61,777 nt of DNA from Hyphomicrobiaceae bacterium (lineage in GTDB: Bacteria > Pseudomonadota > Alphaproteobacteria > Rhizobiales > Hyphomicrobiaceae). Below the pieces are notes generated by a model. It worked only from the letters and a program-made list of their open reading frames with translations, did no database searches and had not been told where the DNA came from. Below, one piece after another: positions 44,522 to 54,952 of this stretch (positions within the stretch are counted from its first letter, which is position 1; each line of letters opens with the position of its first letter). The position numbers and the translations under genes are program-made. Location of the stretch: NCBI GenBank assembly GCA_025359185.1, contig JANYHF010000027.1:1-61777 (forward strand), given 5' to 3'.

Positions 44522-45162
44522 CGCTGCGCGAGCGCATCCTGGCCGATACCGCGTTTGTTCCAGCTGGGACACTCGTGCCGGAAATCGGGCTCTATCTCGC
44601 GACCACGCCCCGCGAGATCCTTCGCGAAGCGGCCGCCGACCGGGTCAACCGCAGCGAGCCGCCCTACTGGGCCTTCGCTTGGCCGGGCGGGCAGGCGCTG
44701 GCACGCTATATCCTCGACAATCCCGGGCACGTCTGCGGCAAGCAGGTGCTGGACATCGGCGCGGGTTCCGGGATCACTTCGGTGGCCGCGATGCTGGCGG
44801 GCGCGCAGTCTGTGGTTGCCAACGACATCGATCCGCTGGCCTGCGTTGCGGCGGCGCTGAACGCAGATGGCAACGACGTCGCCCTTGGGATCAGCGGTAC
44901 GGACTTGCTCGAAACAGCGCCAGATTGTGAGCTGCTGATCATCGGCGACCTCATCTACGAGCCCGGCTTGGAAATTCGCGTTGCGGCATTTTTGATAGCG
45001 GCGCAGGCATCGGGCATTCCGGTGCTGTTCGGCGACCGGGCAACGTCGCGGCTGCCCTCGCTGCCGTTCCGGCAAATTGCGCAATACGATACGATTGTCG
45101 CGCCGCCGCTGGAGGACGGCTATGTGGAGATCGCCCGCATCTGGCGGCTAGACCCCGCATGA
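44518..45162 (+). CDS. Class I SAM methyltransferase (ETFB lysine methyltransferase-like), copy 1
   Basis: A 214-residue protein: PPYWAFAWPGGQALARYILD, GKQVLDIGAGSGITSVAAML (SAM-binding loop), VVANDIDPLACVAAALNADG and LLIIGDLIYEP. The PYWAFAW.GGQAL block is typical of the family related to the ETF-beta lysine methyltransferase, which would modify a protein lysine. TTG at 44518, overlapping the EVE stop (TTGA), is preferred as start because it gives the same N-terminal length as the next gene; the frame opens at 44464. Overlaps copy 2 by four bases. Confidence 0.85.
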   Translation: MTLRERILADTAFVPAGTLVPEIGLYLATTPREILREAAADRVNRSEPPYWAFAWPGGQALARYILDNPGHVCGKQVLDIGAGSGITSVAAMLAGAQSVVANDIDPLACVAAALNADGNDVALGISGTDLLETAPDCELLIIGDLIYEPGLEIRVAAFLIAAQASGIPVLFGDRATSRLPSLPFRQIAQYDTIVAPPLEDGYVEIARIWRLDPA

Positions 45163-45812
45163 TCGGTGATCTTGCGGCATTCATCCGCGCCAATACCAAG
45201 GTGCTTTCGCCGCCGCTACTGCCCGAAATCCGGCTGCATCTAGCCGAAGAGTCGCTGGCGATCTGGTCGAAGACCGAGGAGGAGCTGGGCGCGTCGGGCT
45301 TGCCGCCGCCCTATTGGGCGTTTGCCTGGGCAGGAGGGCAGGCGTTGGGACGCTATACGCTCGATTCACCGGAAATCGTAGTTGGCAAGCGTGTGCTTGA
45401 CCTCGCCGCCGGTTGTGGCCTTGGCGCGATTACAGCCATGCGTGCAGGCGCGGCGTCGGCCATCTGCAACGACATTGACGAGTTTGCCGGGGCCGCCATG
45501 TTGCTCAACGCGGAGTTGAATGGCGTCGCATTCGACGTTCAATTGAAGGATCTGCTGTCCGGCCCGCCAACGGATGCTAATGTGATTCTGGTGGGCGACG
45601 TGTTCTACGAAAAGCCGCTGGCCGGGCGGGCGCTGGCTTGGCTCATTTCCTGCCAGAAGGGCGGCGCTGAGATCCTCACCGGCGATCCGCAGCGCACCTA
45701 TTTCCCCAAGGACGAGTTCAATCATATCGCCCAGTACCGCGTCCCCGTCAGCCGCGAGCTGGAGGACGCCGAGATCAAGACAACCTCGGTCTGGCGCCTC
45801 AAGTCCCGGTGA
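45159..45812 (+). CDS. Class I SAM methyltransferase (ETFB lysine methyltransferase-like), copy 2
   Basis: A 217-residue paralogue of the preceding gene: PPYWAFAWAGGQALGRYTLD, GKRVLDLAAGCGLGAITAMR, AICNDIDEFAGAAMLLNAEL, VILVGDVFYEKPLAGRALAW. The two share the same motif order and length and sit in a four-base overlap (ATGA), so they came from tandem duplication and are made together. The copies have diverged a good deal, so they probably have different protein substrates. Confidence 0.87.
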   Translation: MIGDLAAFIRANTKVLSPPLLPEIRLHLAEESLAIWSKTEEELGASGLPPPYWAFAWAGGQALGRYTLDSPEIVVGKRVLDLAAGCGLGAITAMRAGAASAICNDIDEFAGAAMLLNAELNGVAFDVQLKDLLSGPPTDANVILVGDVFYEKPLAGRALAWLISCQKGGAEILTGDPQRTYFPKDEFNHIAQYRVPVSRELEDAEIKTTSVWRLKSR

Positions 45813-45919
45813 ATGATGCAAACCGGCCGCACTTATCCCCAGTGCGGCTTTGCCTGCATTCCGCCAGCCGCATGGGCAGTGTAGAAGCATCTGCAACCGA
45901 ATCGTATCCTGCTGGAAAA

Positions 45920-46480
45920 ATGAGGGACTTTATGGATTTCGTGGCCATGCAAGCCAAGCTGAAAGCGATGGGACTGTCGTTCCTCAATCCAGTGATTGAT
46001 TACGCCGCGACACTCAATTCGACGGCCATCCTTGCGGCCCTTATCGGGGGTTGGATCGTCGGGTGGATCTGGTATGCGCTGGTCGGCACGGTTTGGCAGG
46101 ACTCGGTCGGCACCGGCAAGGCCAACGAGTTCTCGCCGCGCCGGCAGATTTTCGGCGGCCTGGCGCAGATCATCATGACCATCATGCTCGGCTCGTTCAT
46201 GACGCGGCTGAACTATACCGGTGCGTGGGGCGGCATCCACACGGCCTGGCTGCTGTGGTTCGGTTTCGTGATGACGACGATCCTGGTCAACTACGCCAAT
46301 CTCGGCAAGAAGCTCGGCTTGGCGTTCATCGACGGCATTCACTGGCTGCTGGTGCTGACGGCGATGGGCGTGATTATCGGCACGTTCAACGATCTGGGGA
46401 TCGGTGTACAGAAGGCGCAAGCAGGGCAGCCTGCTGTGGCGCCCGCTGCAGCGGCAGCTACCGTCAAGACTGGCGGCTAA
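45920..46480 (+). CDS. DUF1761 membrane protein, copy 1
   Basis: About 186 residues with four predicted membrane helices: AALIGGWIVGWIWYALVGTV, QIIMTIMLGSFMTRLNY, WLLWFGFVMTTILVNYANLG, GIHWLLVLTAMGVIIGTF. The pattern W..Y...G..W and a C-terminal GIHWL block is DUF1761. ATG 45920 is favoured; the frame is open to 45809. A low-complexity alanine tail (PAVAPAAAAATVKTGG) ends it. Function unknown. Confidence 0.8.
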   Translation: MRDFMDFVAMQAKLKAMGLSFLNPVIDYAATLNSTAILAALIGGWIVGWIWYALVGTVWQDSVGTGKANEFSPRRQIFGGLAQIIMTIMLGSFMTRLNYTGAWGGIHTAWLLWFGFVMTTILVNYANLGKKLGLAFIDGIHWLLVLTAMGVIIGTFNDLGIGVQKAQAGQPAVAPAAAAATVKTGG

Positions 46481-46482
46481 AC

Positions 46483-46902
46483 ATGACATTTGCTGGCATA
46501 AATCACTGGGGCGTCATCGCAGCGGCCGTCGCCGGTTGGATTTTCGGCGCGGTGTATTACGGCGTGCTTGGTAAGCAATGGGCGGCGGCGTTGGGGAAAA
46601 CGCAAGCCGAACTGATGCCAAGTGGGCGGCCAGGCACGGTAGCGATGGTGCTCAGCTTCATCGCCCAGTTGGTGATGGCCGAGATGCTGGCCGGGTTGGT
46701 GGGTCACCTGGGCCCGGGCCATTTCACCGTGCGCGCGGCCATGATCTCGGCAGCGTTTATTTGGGTCGGCTTTGTACTGACAGTGCTGGTGACCAGCCAC
46801 GGCTTCCAGCGAGCAAAACGGTCATTGACCCTGATCGATGGCGGACACTGGCTCGGCGTTCTGCTGCTGCAAGGTCTGGTGCTGGGGCTGATTGGGGTTT
46901 GA
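46483..46902 (+). CDS. DUF1761 membrane protein, copy 2
   Basis: 139 residues: INHWGVIAAAVAGWIFGAVY, YGVLGKQWAAALGKTQAELM, LIDGGHWLGVLLLQGLVLGL. Same four-helix DUF1761 layout as the gene two bases upstream, so a tandem pair in one operon. No function known. Confidence 0.82.
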   Translation: MTFAGINHWGVIAAAVAGWIFGAVYYGVLGKQWAAALGKTQAELMPSGRPGTVAMVLSFIAQLVMAEMLAGLVGHLGPGHFTVRAAMISAAFIWVGFVLTVLVTSHGFQRAKRSLTLIDGGHWLGVLLLQGLVLGLIGV

Positions 46903-46943
46903 AACCGCAGAGTGATTGCATCGGCAAGCGTCATACGTGCTCG

Positions 46944-46965
46944 CTACTTCTGATAGTGGGTACTA
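46944..46965 (-). repeat. 22-bp dispersed repeat, copy 2 (inverted)
   Basis: Exact complement of 32447-32468. It lies 10 bp before the small gene at 46976. Confidence 0.8.
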
Positions 46966-46975
46966 GAGTTATGGC

Positions 46976-47224
46976 ATGGCGAAATCGATAGACACCACGA
47001 CGCCCGAATTCCGCGCTAATGCAGAGCGCCGCCGCAGGACATGGAGCATGACCGCTCACTGCAATTTCGATGATGTGAAGGCTGCGGAATACGCCTACTG
47101 GGCGACCCAACCCACGCACGTCGTGATGGCCACCGTTGCGGAGATGACCGCCGACGCCTATGCGATGAAAGGCATCCATGTTTCCAGACTTCCAAGAACT
47201 CCTAGGCCTGCTGAACAAAAATAA
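46976..47224 (+). CDS. Small protein of unknown function upstream of a nucleotidyltransferase fragment
   Basis: An 82-residue protein: FRANAERRRRTWSMTAHCNF, DDVKAAEYAYWATQPTHVVM, ATVAEMTADAYAMKGIHVSR. It overlaps the nucleotidyltransferase gene by 47 bases in another frame. Such small helical proteins often precede AbiEii/DUF6036 nucleotidyltransferases in toxin-antitoxin-like pairs, so it may be the surviving partner. I do not recognise it with certainty. Confidence 0.55.
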   Translation: MAKSIDTTTPEFRANAERRRRTWSMTAHCNFDDVKAAEYAYWATQPTHVVMATVAEMTADAYAMKGIHVSRLPRTPRPAEQK

Positions 47225-47426
47225 AGTGAAGTATCTGGTGATCGGTGGCTATGCCGTGTCGCGTCATGCTCAACCGCGTGTCACAAAGGATCTCGATATT
47301 CTCATCCAACCGTGCAGACGTCGAGGAATTACGACAGGCGCAACGGGGGACATCGTCGTAGCCGCAAGCAACGCAAACGCTAAGCACTCCGTCGCACGGC
47401 GGGGCCGCACAAAGCCGGCGCGCTGA
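47178..47426 (+). pseudogene. Truncated, frameshifted nucleotidyltransferase (AbiEii/DUF6036-like)
   Basis: The first 43 residues (FPDFQELLGLLNKNKVKYLV, IGGYAVSRHAQPRVTKDLDI, LIQP) are the N-terminus of a nucleotidyltransferase with the GG and D-x-D motif (DLDI). After LIQP the frame turns to arginine-rich nonsense, while the next frame reads NRADVEELRQAQRG, the expected continuation, for about 14 codons and then stops. So there is one frameshift near 47312 and a further loss of most of the protein. Confidence 0.65.
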
Positions 47427-47435
47427 CAGCCGGAA

Positions 47436-48317
47436 TCAACTTGAAACCGCGCGGTTGTTCAGCCAAAGCGCCAGCATCAGCAGGGCGAGACTGAGCCAGA
47501 GCCAGGCGTCAGTGCTTTCGTTGAAGAACAGCAATCCCAAGACGACGCTGGCCGGCGTGGCGACATAAACGGCCTGAACGGTCGTCACCGCACCAAACCG
47601 CTGGATCATCTTGAAATAACAGACCCGTTCCAGAATCCACATCAGCGTGACGGCCAACAGCAGTAGCGAGCCCAAGTGCCCGGCTGTCGAATTGCCCGGT
47701 GCCACCGCGCCGGGCCAAAACAGAAACGGTACGCCGTAGAGCGCCTGGGAAAACGACTCGCCGATCCCTGCCGTCAAGGGCTGCATGCCCTTCGGCCAAG
47801 CCATCGCCGTGTACACATTGTATGCGGCATAAAGGATTGGGAGCGCGGCCGTGATCAGCACCCAGCCATCGATTGCGCCAAATCCTGCGCCGGTGCGCGT
47901 CACGATCACAATGGCACAGGATACAAACCCAATCAGCAGAGCCAGCAGCCGCGCGCCATTGTGGGTCTGGCGGCCGAGGGCGAGCGTCAAGGCGTAGGTG
48001 CAGAGTGGCGCCGTCGACGTGATCACAGCCGTCAGCGTCACCGGAACATGCCGGATGGCAAACAGGCCAACGACGAATGGAATGTTGAGAAGGGTGCCAC
48101 AGCAGAAGCCATAGATGACCTCCCGCCGCGTCATGCGCAGGCGCCCACCACCAAGCCATTGCAGCAGCATCAGTCCCAGGCCGACGCCAATTCCGGAGGC
48201 GACCAGAATATACGTCACCGGTACGCCCGCGAGGCCGAGCGCCTTGTTGATCGGCGTTGAGGCCCCCCAGAAGACCCCGAGGCCGAGCACAAAAAACATT
48301 TGAGCAAAGGCAGACAT
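47436..48317 (-). CDS. EamA/DMT-family transporter
   Basis: A 293-residue protein with about ten transmembrane helices (MFFVLGLGVFWGASTPINKA, VTYILVASGIGVGLGLMLLQ, AVITSTAPLCTYALTLALG and so on) in the two-fold EamA repeat layout, ending LLFFNESTDAWLWLSLALLM. Members export amino acids, sugars or drugs; the substrate here cannot be told. Divergent from acs. Confidence 0.88.
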   Translation of the reverse strand: MSAFAQMFFVLGLGVFWGASTPINKALGLAGVPVTYILVASGIGVGLGLMLLQWLGGGRLRMTRREVIYGFCCGTLLNIPFVVGLFAIRHVPVTLTAVITSTAPLCTYALTLALGRQTHNGARLLALLIGFVSCAIVIVTRTGAGFGAIDGWVLITAALPILYAAYNVYTAMAWPKGMQPLTAGIGESFSQALYGVPFLFWPGAVAPGNSTAGHLGSLLLLAVTLMWILERVCYFKMIQRFGAVTTVQAVYVATPASVVLGLLFFNESTDAWLWLSLALLMLALWLNNRAVSS

Positions 48318-48426
48318 GGCGGCTGGCCTTAACGGATACGCTAAAAGGAGGGTTCCCCCGTCCCGCTATGCCCTCTAATATCGCTAACCACAAGAAGTCG
48401 GGATCGATACCGGGAGAGCCAGGGCG

Positions 48427-50376
<1,950 letters not shown>

Positions 50377-50391
50377 GGTTCTAGTCTTACC

Positions 50392-50437
50392 GCTTTCCCG
50401 CCCCACCTCCACCTTGTTCGGGGTGGGGCGGGAAAGC
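50392..50437. terminator. Bidirectional hairpin between acs and argE, from a dispersed repeat
   Basis: GCTTTCCCGCCCCACC pairs exactly with GGTGGGGCGGGAAAGC. It lies between two convergent genes, so it may stop both transcripts, although T-tracts are weak. The sequence belongs to the same repeat family as 15749-15852 and the trmD tail. Confidence 0.6.
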
Positions 50438-50451
50438 CTAAAGTAAGATTA

Positions 50452-51636
50452 TCAATTTGCCTCCGCCCACTCTCCCAACCGTCCCAAAAACTCCAGACAC
50501 CGGTCTAGTTCGCTGATCTTCACGAACTCGTCCGGGCGGTGGGCCTGCTCGATGTCGCCGGGGCCGCAGATGACGCTGTCGCAGCCGCCGCCCTGGAACA
50601 GGCCCGCCTCGGTGCCGTAGGAGACCGCGTGGGTGCCGTTCTGGCCCATGAGTTTCAGCGCCAATGAGACGGCTTCGGATGATCCGCCGGAATAGAACGC
50701 AGGCACACTGTTCATCAAGCTCGTGACAATTCCAGTGTCATGACCAACGGCCTGCATCGTCGGCAGGCAATGCTCCTTGATGTACCGTTCAAAGCGATCG
50801 ACGACGGTCTTGATGTCGAACCCCGGCAGCGCCCGGATCTCCCAGCTGAAGGCACAATGCTTGGGTACGATGTTCTGTGCACGCCCACCCTCGATCAACC
50901 CGATCTGCAGGGTCGTATAACTCGGCGTGAACCGCTCGTTCCGCGGGCCGTCACGCAACTCGTCCTCAATGCGGCTCAACTCCGAAATCAGCATGCCGCC
51001 AATATGGATGGCGTTGACGCCGATGTGGGCCAAGCTGGAATGCGCCTCGCGGCCAGTGATAGTGGTTCGGAAGCGGGTTGCGCCCTTGTGGCTGTCGACG
51101 ATGGTCATGTTGGTAGGTTCGCCCACCACCACCAGCCGGGGCCGCGTCAACCGCGATCCCATTTCATCGATCATCGGGCGCACACCGGTACAGCCGACCT
51201 CCTCGTCATAGGAAAAGACAATGTGGATCGGCGTCTTGAGTTGCCGCGCCTTGAACCCGGGCACCATGGCAAGCACGCAGGCGAGGAACCCTTTCATATC
51301 ACAGGTGCCCCGGCCGTATAGCTTGCCCTCGCGCTCAACGACCTTGAACGGGTCGCTCGCCCATTGCTGACCCTCGACCGGCACGACGTCCGTGTGACCG
51401 GACAGTCCAATTCCCGGTTTGCCCGCTTCGCCGATAGTCGCGAACAGGCTGGCCTTGAGGCCGTCGGGTGTCGGCACCAGCTGGCTCTCGATGCCGTGGC
51501 CAGCAAGATAGGCCGTCACAAACTCGATCAGCGGAATGTTGGTGTTAGCGCTGGTCGTATCGAACGTGACGAGCCTTTCCAAAAGCTCGCGTGCGGATTG
51601 TCGTCGGTTTGGCAAGATGGTCTCCGGTTGGGGCAA
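50452..51636 (-). CDS. argE: Acetylornithine deacetylase
   Basis: The 394-residue M20-family product has IGLSGHTDVVPVEGQQW (first metal histidine and Asp), LYGRGTCDMKGFLACVLAMV, IHIVFSYDEEVGCTGVRPMI (catalytic Glu pair) and ITGREAHSSLAHIGVNAIHI (dimer domain). It removes acetyl from N-acetylornithine in arginine synthesis. Alphaproteobacterial ArgE-like proteins may also act on other N-acyl amino acids. Upstream lies apaG, 31 bp away on the same strand. Confidence 0.93.
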   Translation of the reverse strand: MPQPETILPNRRQSARELLERLVTFDTTSANTNIPLIEFVTAYLAGHGIESQLVPTPDGLKASLFATIGEAGKPGIGLSGHTDVVPVEGQQWASDPFKVVEREGKLYGRGTCDMKGFLACVLAMVPGFKARQLKTPIHIVFSYDEEVGCTGVRPMIDEMGSRLTRPRLVVVGEPTNMTIVDSHKGATRFRTTITGREAHSSLAHIGVNAIHIGGMLISELSRIEDELRDGPRNERFTPSYTTLQIGLIEGGRAQNIVPKHCAFSWEIRALPGFDIKTVVDRFERYIKEHCLPTMQAVGHDTGIVTSLMNSVPAFYSGGSSEAVSLALKLMGQNGTHAVSYGTEAGLFQGGGCDSVICGPGDIEQAHRPDEFVKISELDRCLEFLGRLGEWAEAN

Positions 51637-51667
51637 TCGCGAGGATGATCGAGAGAGTGCCGCAAAT

Positions 51668-52060
51668 CTAATTCAGCCGCTTGGCCTCATAGGGGCTATC
51701 CAGCGAGAATGCCGGGATTTCGATGTCGAAGCGCTCACCGCTGGCGGCCTCCATCCGATAGCTGCCGGCCATGATGCCGGAGGCCGTCGTCAGCGGACAG
51801 CCGCTCGTATAGGTGAATGCGCCACCCGGCTTCAGCACCGGCTCTTCGCCGATCACACCGGGGCCGTTGACCTCTTCCACCCGGCCGCGCGCGTCGGTGA
51901 TCCGCCAGTGGCGGGTGCGCAGTTGAACCTGGGTTTCGCCCAGATTGGCGATCTCGACCGTGTAGGCCCAAAAATAGCGGTTCTGCGCCGGAGCCGAGCG
52001 CTCTTCCATGAATTGCGGTTGGACCGTCACGCGGATGCCATGGGTGGTGGCTTGATACAT
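51668..52060 (-). CDS. apaG: ApaG protein
   Basis: The 130-residue product starts MYQATTHGIRVTVQPQFMEE and contains FWAYTVEIANLGETQVQLRT, RHWRITDARGRVEEVNGPGV and FTYTSGCPLTTASGIMAGSY, the fibronectin-III-like ApaG family. In other species ApaG affects cobalt and magnesium tolerance; the mechanism is not known. Likely cotranscribed with argE. Confidence 0.95.
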   Translation of the reverse strand: MYQATTHGIRVTVQPQFMEERSAPAQNRYFWAYTVEIANLGETQVQLRTRHWRITDARGRVEEVNGPGVIGEEPVLKPGGAFTYTSGCPLTTASGIMAGSYRMEAASGERFDIEIPAFSLDSPYEAKRLN

Positions 52061-52154
52061 TTGGGCTCTTCTTCTGCTCGCATTCTCGTTATGTTATTTG
52101 GCACACGCTTGCCCAAAGTGCCACTTGAGACCGCCGCACGGCAATGGGGAACCT

Positions 52155-52760
52155 ATGTTTGATACAAGATTGCGCGGTTGGATTGATCCACCCCTGACCG
52201 CAGCCGGACGCCTGCTGGCGCGTGTGCACATTGGCGCGGACGTGGTGACGCTGACCGGTTTTGTCTGTGGAATGACGGGCGCGCTGGCCATTGTTTTCAA
52301 TGAGATGTGGGCGGCACTGGCGCTGATTCTGCTCGGGCGTCTGCTCGACGGCCTTGATGGTGCCATTGCCCGCGCAACCCAGCCAACGGACCGCGGCGGA
52401 TTTCTCGATATCGCGCTCGATTTCATCTTTTACGGCTCGGTGCCGCTGGCTTTCGCGATGCTCGACCCCTACCGCAATGCGCTGCCAGCGGCCGGGTTGA
52501 TCGCCAGCTTCTACGCCAACGGTGCAGTGTTCCTGGCTTTCGCGATCATGGCGCAAAAGCGAGGGCTGGAGACCCAACTGCAAGGCACGAAATCGCTCTA
52601 CTATATGGCAGGACTGGCCGAGGGCGCTGAAACAATTGCCGTATTCGCCGTGTTTTGTCTGTATCCGGCGGGGTTTCCGTGGGTGGCGGGCGCGTTTGCG
52701 CTGGTGTGCTATACCTCGGCGGCGGCGCGGCTGGTGCTGGCTTGGCGGGCCCTGGCTTAG
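52155..52760 (+). CDS. CDP-alcohol phosphatidyltransferase family membrane protein
   Basis: A 201-residue protein with the catalytic signature LDGLDGAIARATQPTDRGGF then LDIALD (D-G-x2-A-R...G...D...D, one residue shorter than the consensus spacing), and about five membrane helices. Such enzymes transfer an alcohol headgroup from or to CDP-linked lipids in the inner membrane (phosphatidylglycerol-phosphate or phosphatidylserine synthases and relatives). The acceptor is unknown. ATG 52155 is preferred over an open frame from 52098. Confidence 0.87.
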   Translation: MFDTRLRGWIDPPLTAAGRLLARVHIGADVVTLTGFVCGMTGALAIVFNEMWAALALILLGRLLDGLDGAIARATQPTDRGGFLDIALDFIFYGSVPLAFAMLDPYRNALPAAGLIASFYANGAVFLAFAIMAQKRGLETQLQGTKSLYYMAGLAEGAETIAVFAVFCLYPAGFPWVAGAFALVCYTSAAARLVLAWRALA

Positions 52761-52787
52761 GTGAGTTGGATTGCGTAAGAGGTTCGT

Positions 52788-53594
52788 ATGACGCGTCAGT
52801 CTCTAAAGTCCAAACTCACCGGCACTTTCCTGTTCCTAGGGGTCGTCATGCTGGTGGCTGCGGCCGCCCGTTTTGCTTATCCGCTGACGCAACAAGGTAG
52901 TCTTGAGCACGACGTCCTATTCGCGACCTACGAATATCTGAAGGATATGTCGCTGCTGATCGCCACTGGTGGCGTCGCTTACCTTGGTAACATCTATCAG
53001 AAGCGCTCGTCCTTCATCGAGTCGCTGAAGGAGGAATGGCGCGATGTGCTGAAGGCGAAATCGGCAGTGCTGACATTTACGTACGGCGAAAAGCCGACCA
53101 CAGAGCAATATATCACCGTGTTCAACGTGCTCAGCGAAACCATCGACAATATGCGGACGGTCTATCGCAATGTGGGGGAGACATCGGAGCTAGTCGGACT
53201 CTATCCGTATGCATCTCTGCACGATATGCGCCGGGTTTTGCAGACCTTGAACCCAGCCAAAGGCGATGCCGTGACAGAGGGAGATCGAAAGCGCGTGCGC
53301 GACGCCGTGCTGCAAGCATTTTACGCGCTTCGTGAGCGGTTTCTGGAGGAGCTGGACCTGGAAGAGCCGACCCGCCCGTTGCTGATTTCTGGCGGACGGC
53401 GCCTTAAAAAACCAGGCTCAACCAATGCCGCCAATCGCGCGCAAGAGTGGCAGCGTAAGCGTCAAGACAAAAAGCCGTCATCCGATCCGGCGCTAGATGT
53501 GTTGCTTGCAGAGCTCTATGACCACGAACAGAGTACGGCAAAGCCGTGGCGGGACGTGGCCGATTCACCTGCCAAGGCCAGACAAGGTGGGTAG
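52788..53594 (+). CDS. Membrane protein of unknown function
   Basis: A 268-residue protein with two N-terminal membrane helices (LTGTFLFLGVVMLVAAAARF and MSLLIATGGVAYLGNIY) and a cytoplasmic helical domain (FIESLKEEWRDVLKAKSAVL, YITVFNVLSETIDNMRTVYR, LQAFYALRERFLEELDLEEP) with a basic C-terminal tail. I do not recognise the family. It starts 28 bp after the phosphatidyltransferase gene on the same strand. Confidence 0.72.
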   Translation: MTRQSLKSKLTGTFLFLGVVMLVAAAARFAYPLTQQGSLEHDVLFATYEYLKDMSLLIATGGVAYLGNIYQKRSSFIESLKEEWRDVLKAKSAVLTFTYGEKPTTEQYITVFNVLSETIDNMRTVYRNVGETSELVGLYPYASLHDMRRVLQTLNPAKGDAVTEGDRKRVRDAVLQAFYALRERFLEELDLEEPTRPLLISGGRRLKKPGSTNAANRAQEWQRKRQDKKPSSDPALDVLLAELYDHEQSTAKPWRDVADSPAKARQGG

Positions 53595-53634
53595 GAGCTG
53601 TCGCCCAAAGCTTTAGTGAACCTGATCCGGCAGT

Positions 53635-54138
53635 CTACGCCGGCATGTCCGCCGTCTCCTTCTTCGCCCCGCCATTCAGCGCCGTGTACGCGGCATTGAT
53701 CCGGCGCGACATGGCGTTGAGGTACTCTTTGACTTCCTTAGGCAGATCGGCGGTCGCGAATTTATCAGGGTGGTACTGCTTTACCAGCCGGTGATAGGCG
53801 TCGCGCATTTCTTCTTTGGTCGAGGTCTCGGGAATGCCAAGCACGGTCCAGGGATGGAACAGCTCGTTCTTATTCTGGGAGCGGGCCAGCTGGTCGGCAC
53901 GCGGGATCTGGCGCGGGCGCACGGCTTGGATGGTCTGCTTGCTCAGAAAGAAGCGGTCGCCATCGTAAACTTCAAAATCAACAAAACCGCTGGTATGGTT
54001 GAGTTCGTCGCCCAGCGATCGGGTGGTGGCAAAATGCATCCGCCCCGTGACGTGCTCGCCATCTTGCAGCGTCACCTCGACGGTGACATTGCCACGTTCC
54101 GGCTCATGGAGCCGGTCGACCCGGTTGCGTTCGAACAT
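53635..54138 (-). CDS. C-terminal J-domain protein, copy 1
   Basis: A 167-residue protein with a beta-rich N-terminal domain (NVTVEVTLQDGEHVTGRMHF, FVDFEVYDGDRFFLSKQTIQ) and a C-terminal J domain (HPWTVLGIPETSTKEEMRDA, YHRLVKQYHPDKFATADLP with HPD). There is no zinc or Gly/Phe region, so this is a type C J protein that would recruit DnaK to a special client. It is 90 bp downstream of a paralogue of the same design. Confidence 0.87.
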   Translation of the reverse strand: MFERNRVDRLHEPERGNVTVEVTLQDGEHVTGRMHFATTRSLGDELNHTSGFVDFEVYDGDRFFLSKQTIQAVRPRQIPRADQLARSQNKNELFHPWTVLGIPETSTKEEMRDAYHRLVKQYHPDKFATADLPKEVKEYLNAMSRRINAAYTALNGGAKKETADMPA

Positions 54139-54228
54139 GGAGTGGTTGCCTGCTGTTCCGAAATGACACGTTGCGCCTTGCTTCCCATCAGGATGCAGGC
54201 TTCGTGCCGGAACGGCAGCGGCGTTCGC

Positions 54229-54732
54229 TTACGCGGCGTGCTCAGTCACATTCTGTTGACCAGCGATGGTCATGCGCAAGTCCGAATAGGCCAGATTGAT
54301 GCGCGTTGCCACGGCGCTCAGATATTCGGCAACTTCCGGCGGCAGCTCCGTGCGGATGAAGCGGTCGGGATGGTAGACCTTGGCCAGGGATACATAGGCG
54401 TTGCGGACTTCAGCGGCGTTCGCGCCCTTCTTCAGGCCCAGCACCTCATAGGCGTCGAACTGATCAAGGGTCGAGGCGCGGCGGCTCATCTGATCGGCAC
54501 GCGGTACGTTGAACTCTTTGACGGCGGCAATCACGTTGCGAGCCAGGAACATCTTCTGCCCCTCCATCGGCTCGAACTCGATGAACATTTCGCCCTTGTT
54601 GAGTTCGTCCTGAAGGGTCTTGGTCTTGGAGTGGAAGACGTTGCCGCGCATCTGTACGCCCGTTGACATCGTGATGGTTACTTGAACCGTCACCCGGTTC
54701 ATCTTGGCGTAGTCGCCATCGCCCTTCATCAT
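54229..54732 (-). CDS. C-terminal J-domain protein, copy 2
   Basis: About 167 residues from MMKGDGDYAKMNRVTVQVTI: N-terminal beta domain (VTITMSTGVQMRGNVFHSKT, MFIEFEPMEGQKMFLARNVI) and C-terminal J domain (FDAYEVLGLKKGANAAEVRN, AYVSLAKVYHPDRFIRTELP with HPD). Both copies keep KxIxAV.....PRADQ before the J domain, so they arose by duplication. The frame is open to 54849; ATG 54732 or 54702 are other possible starts. Divergent from typA. Confidence 0.85.
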   Translation of the reverse strand: MMKGDGDYAKMNRVTVQVTITMSTGVQMRGNVFHSKTKTLQDELNKGEMFIEFEPMEGQKMFLARNVIAAVKEFNVPRADQMSRRASTLDQFDAYEVLGLKKGANAAEVRNAYVSLAKVYHPDRFIRTELPPEVAEYLSAVATRINLAYSDLRMTIAGQQNVTEHAA

Positions 54733-54952
54733 GTCAACAGCCGTCCTTGTGCAGGCCCCGGCAAGCACATCGCAACCGATGCGGCCGGACGATCCCGTTC
54801 CAACTCTGGATAATAGCTGGTAACCCTTTACGGATGGTTGCGACGGCATCCATCAGGCTTCTGCTTGCCCATAGCGTGCAGCGCAGCAATGTGCTAAGCG
54901 GCTCCCCAACAGCTCACCAATTTCCGCCAACCGAAAGAGTGACGGGTCCCCT

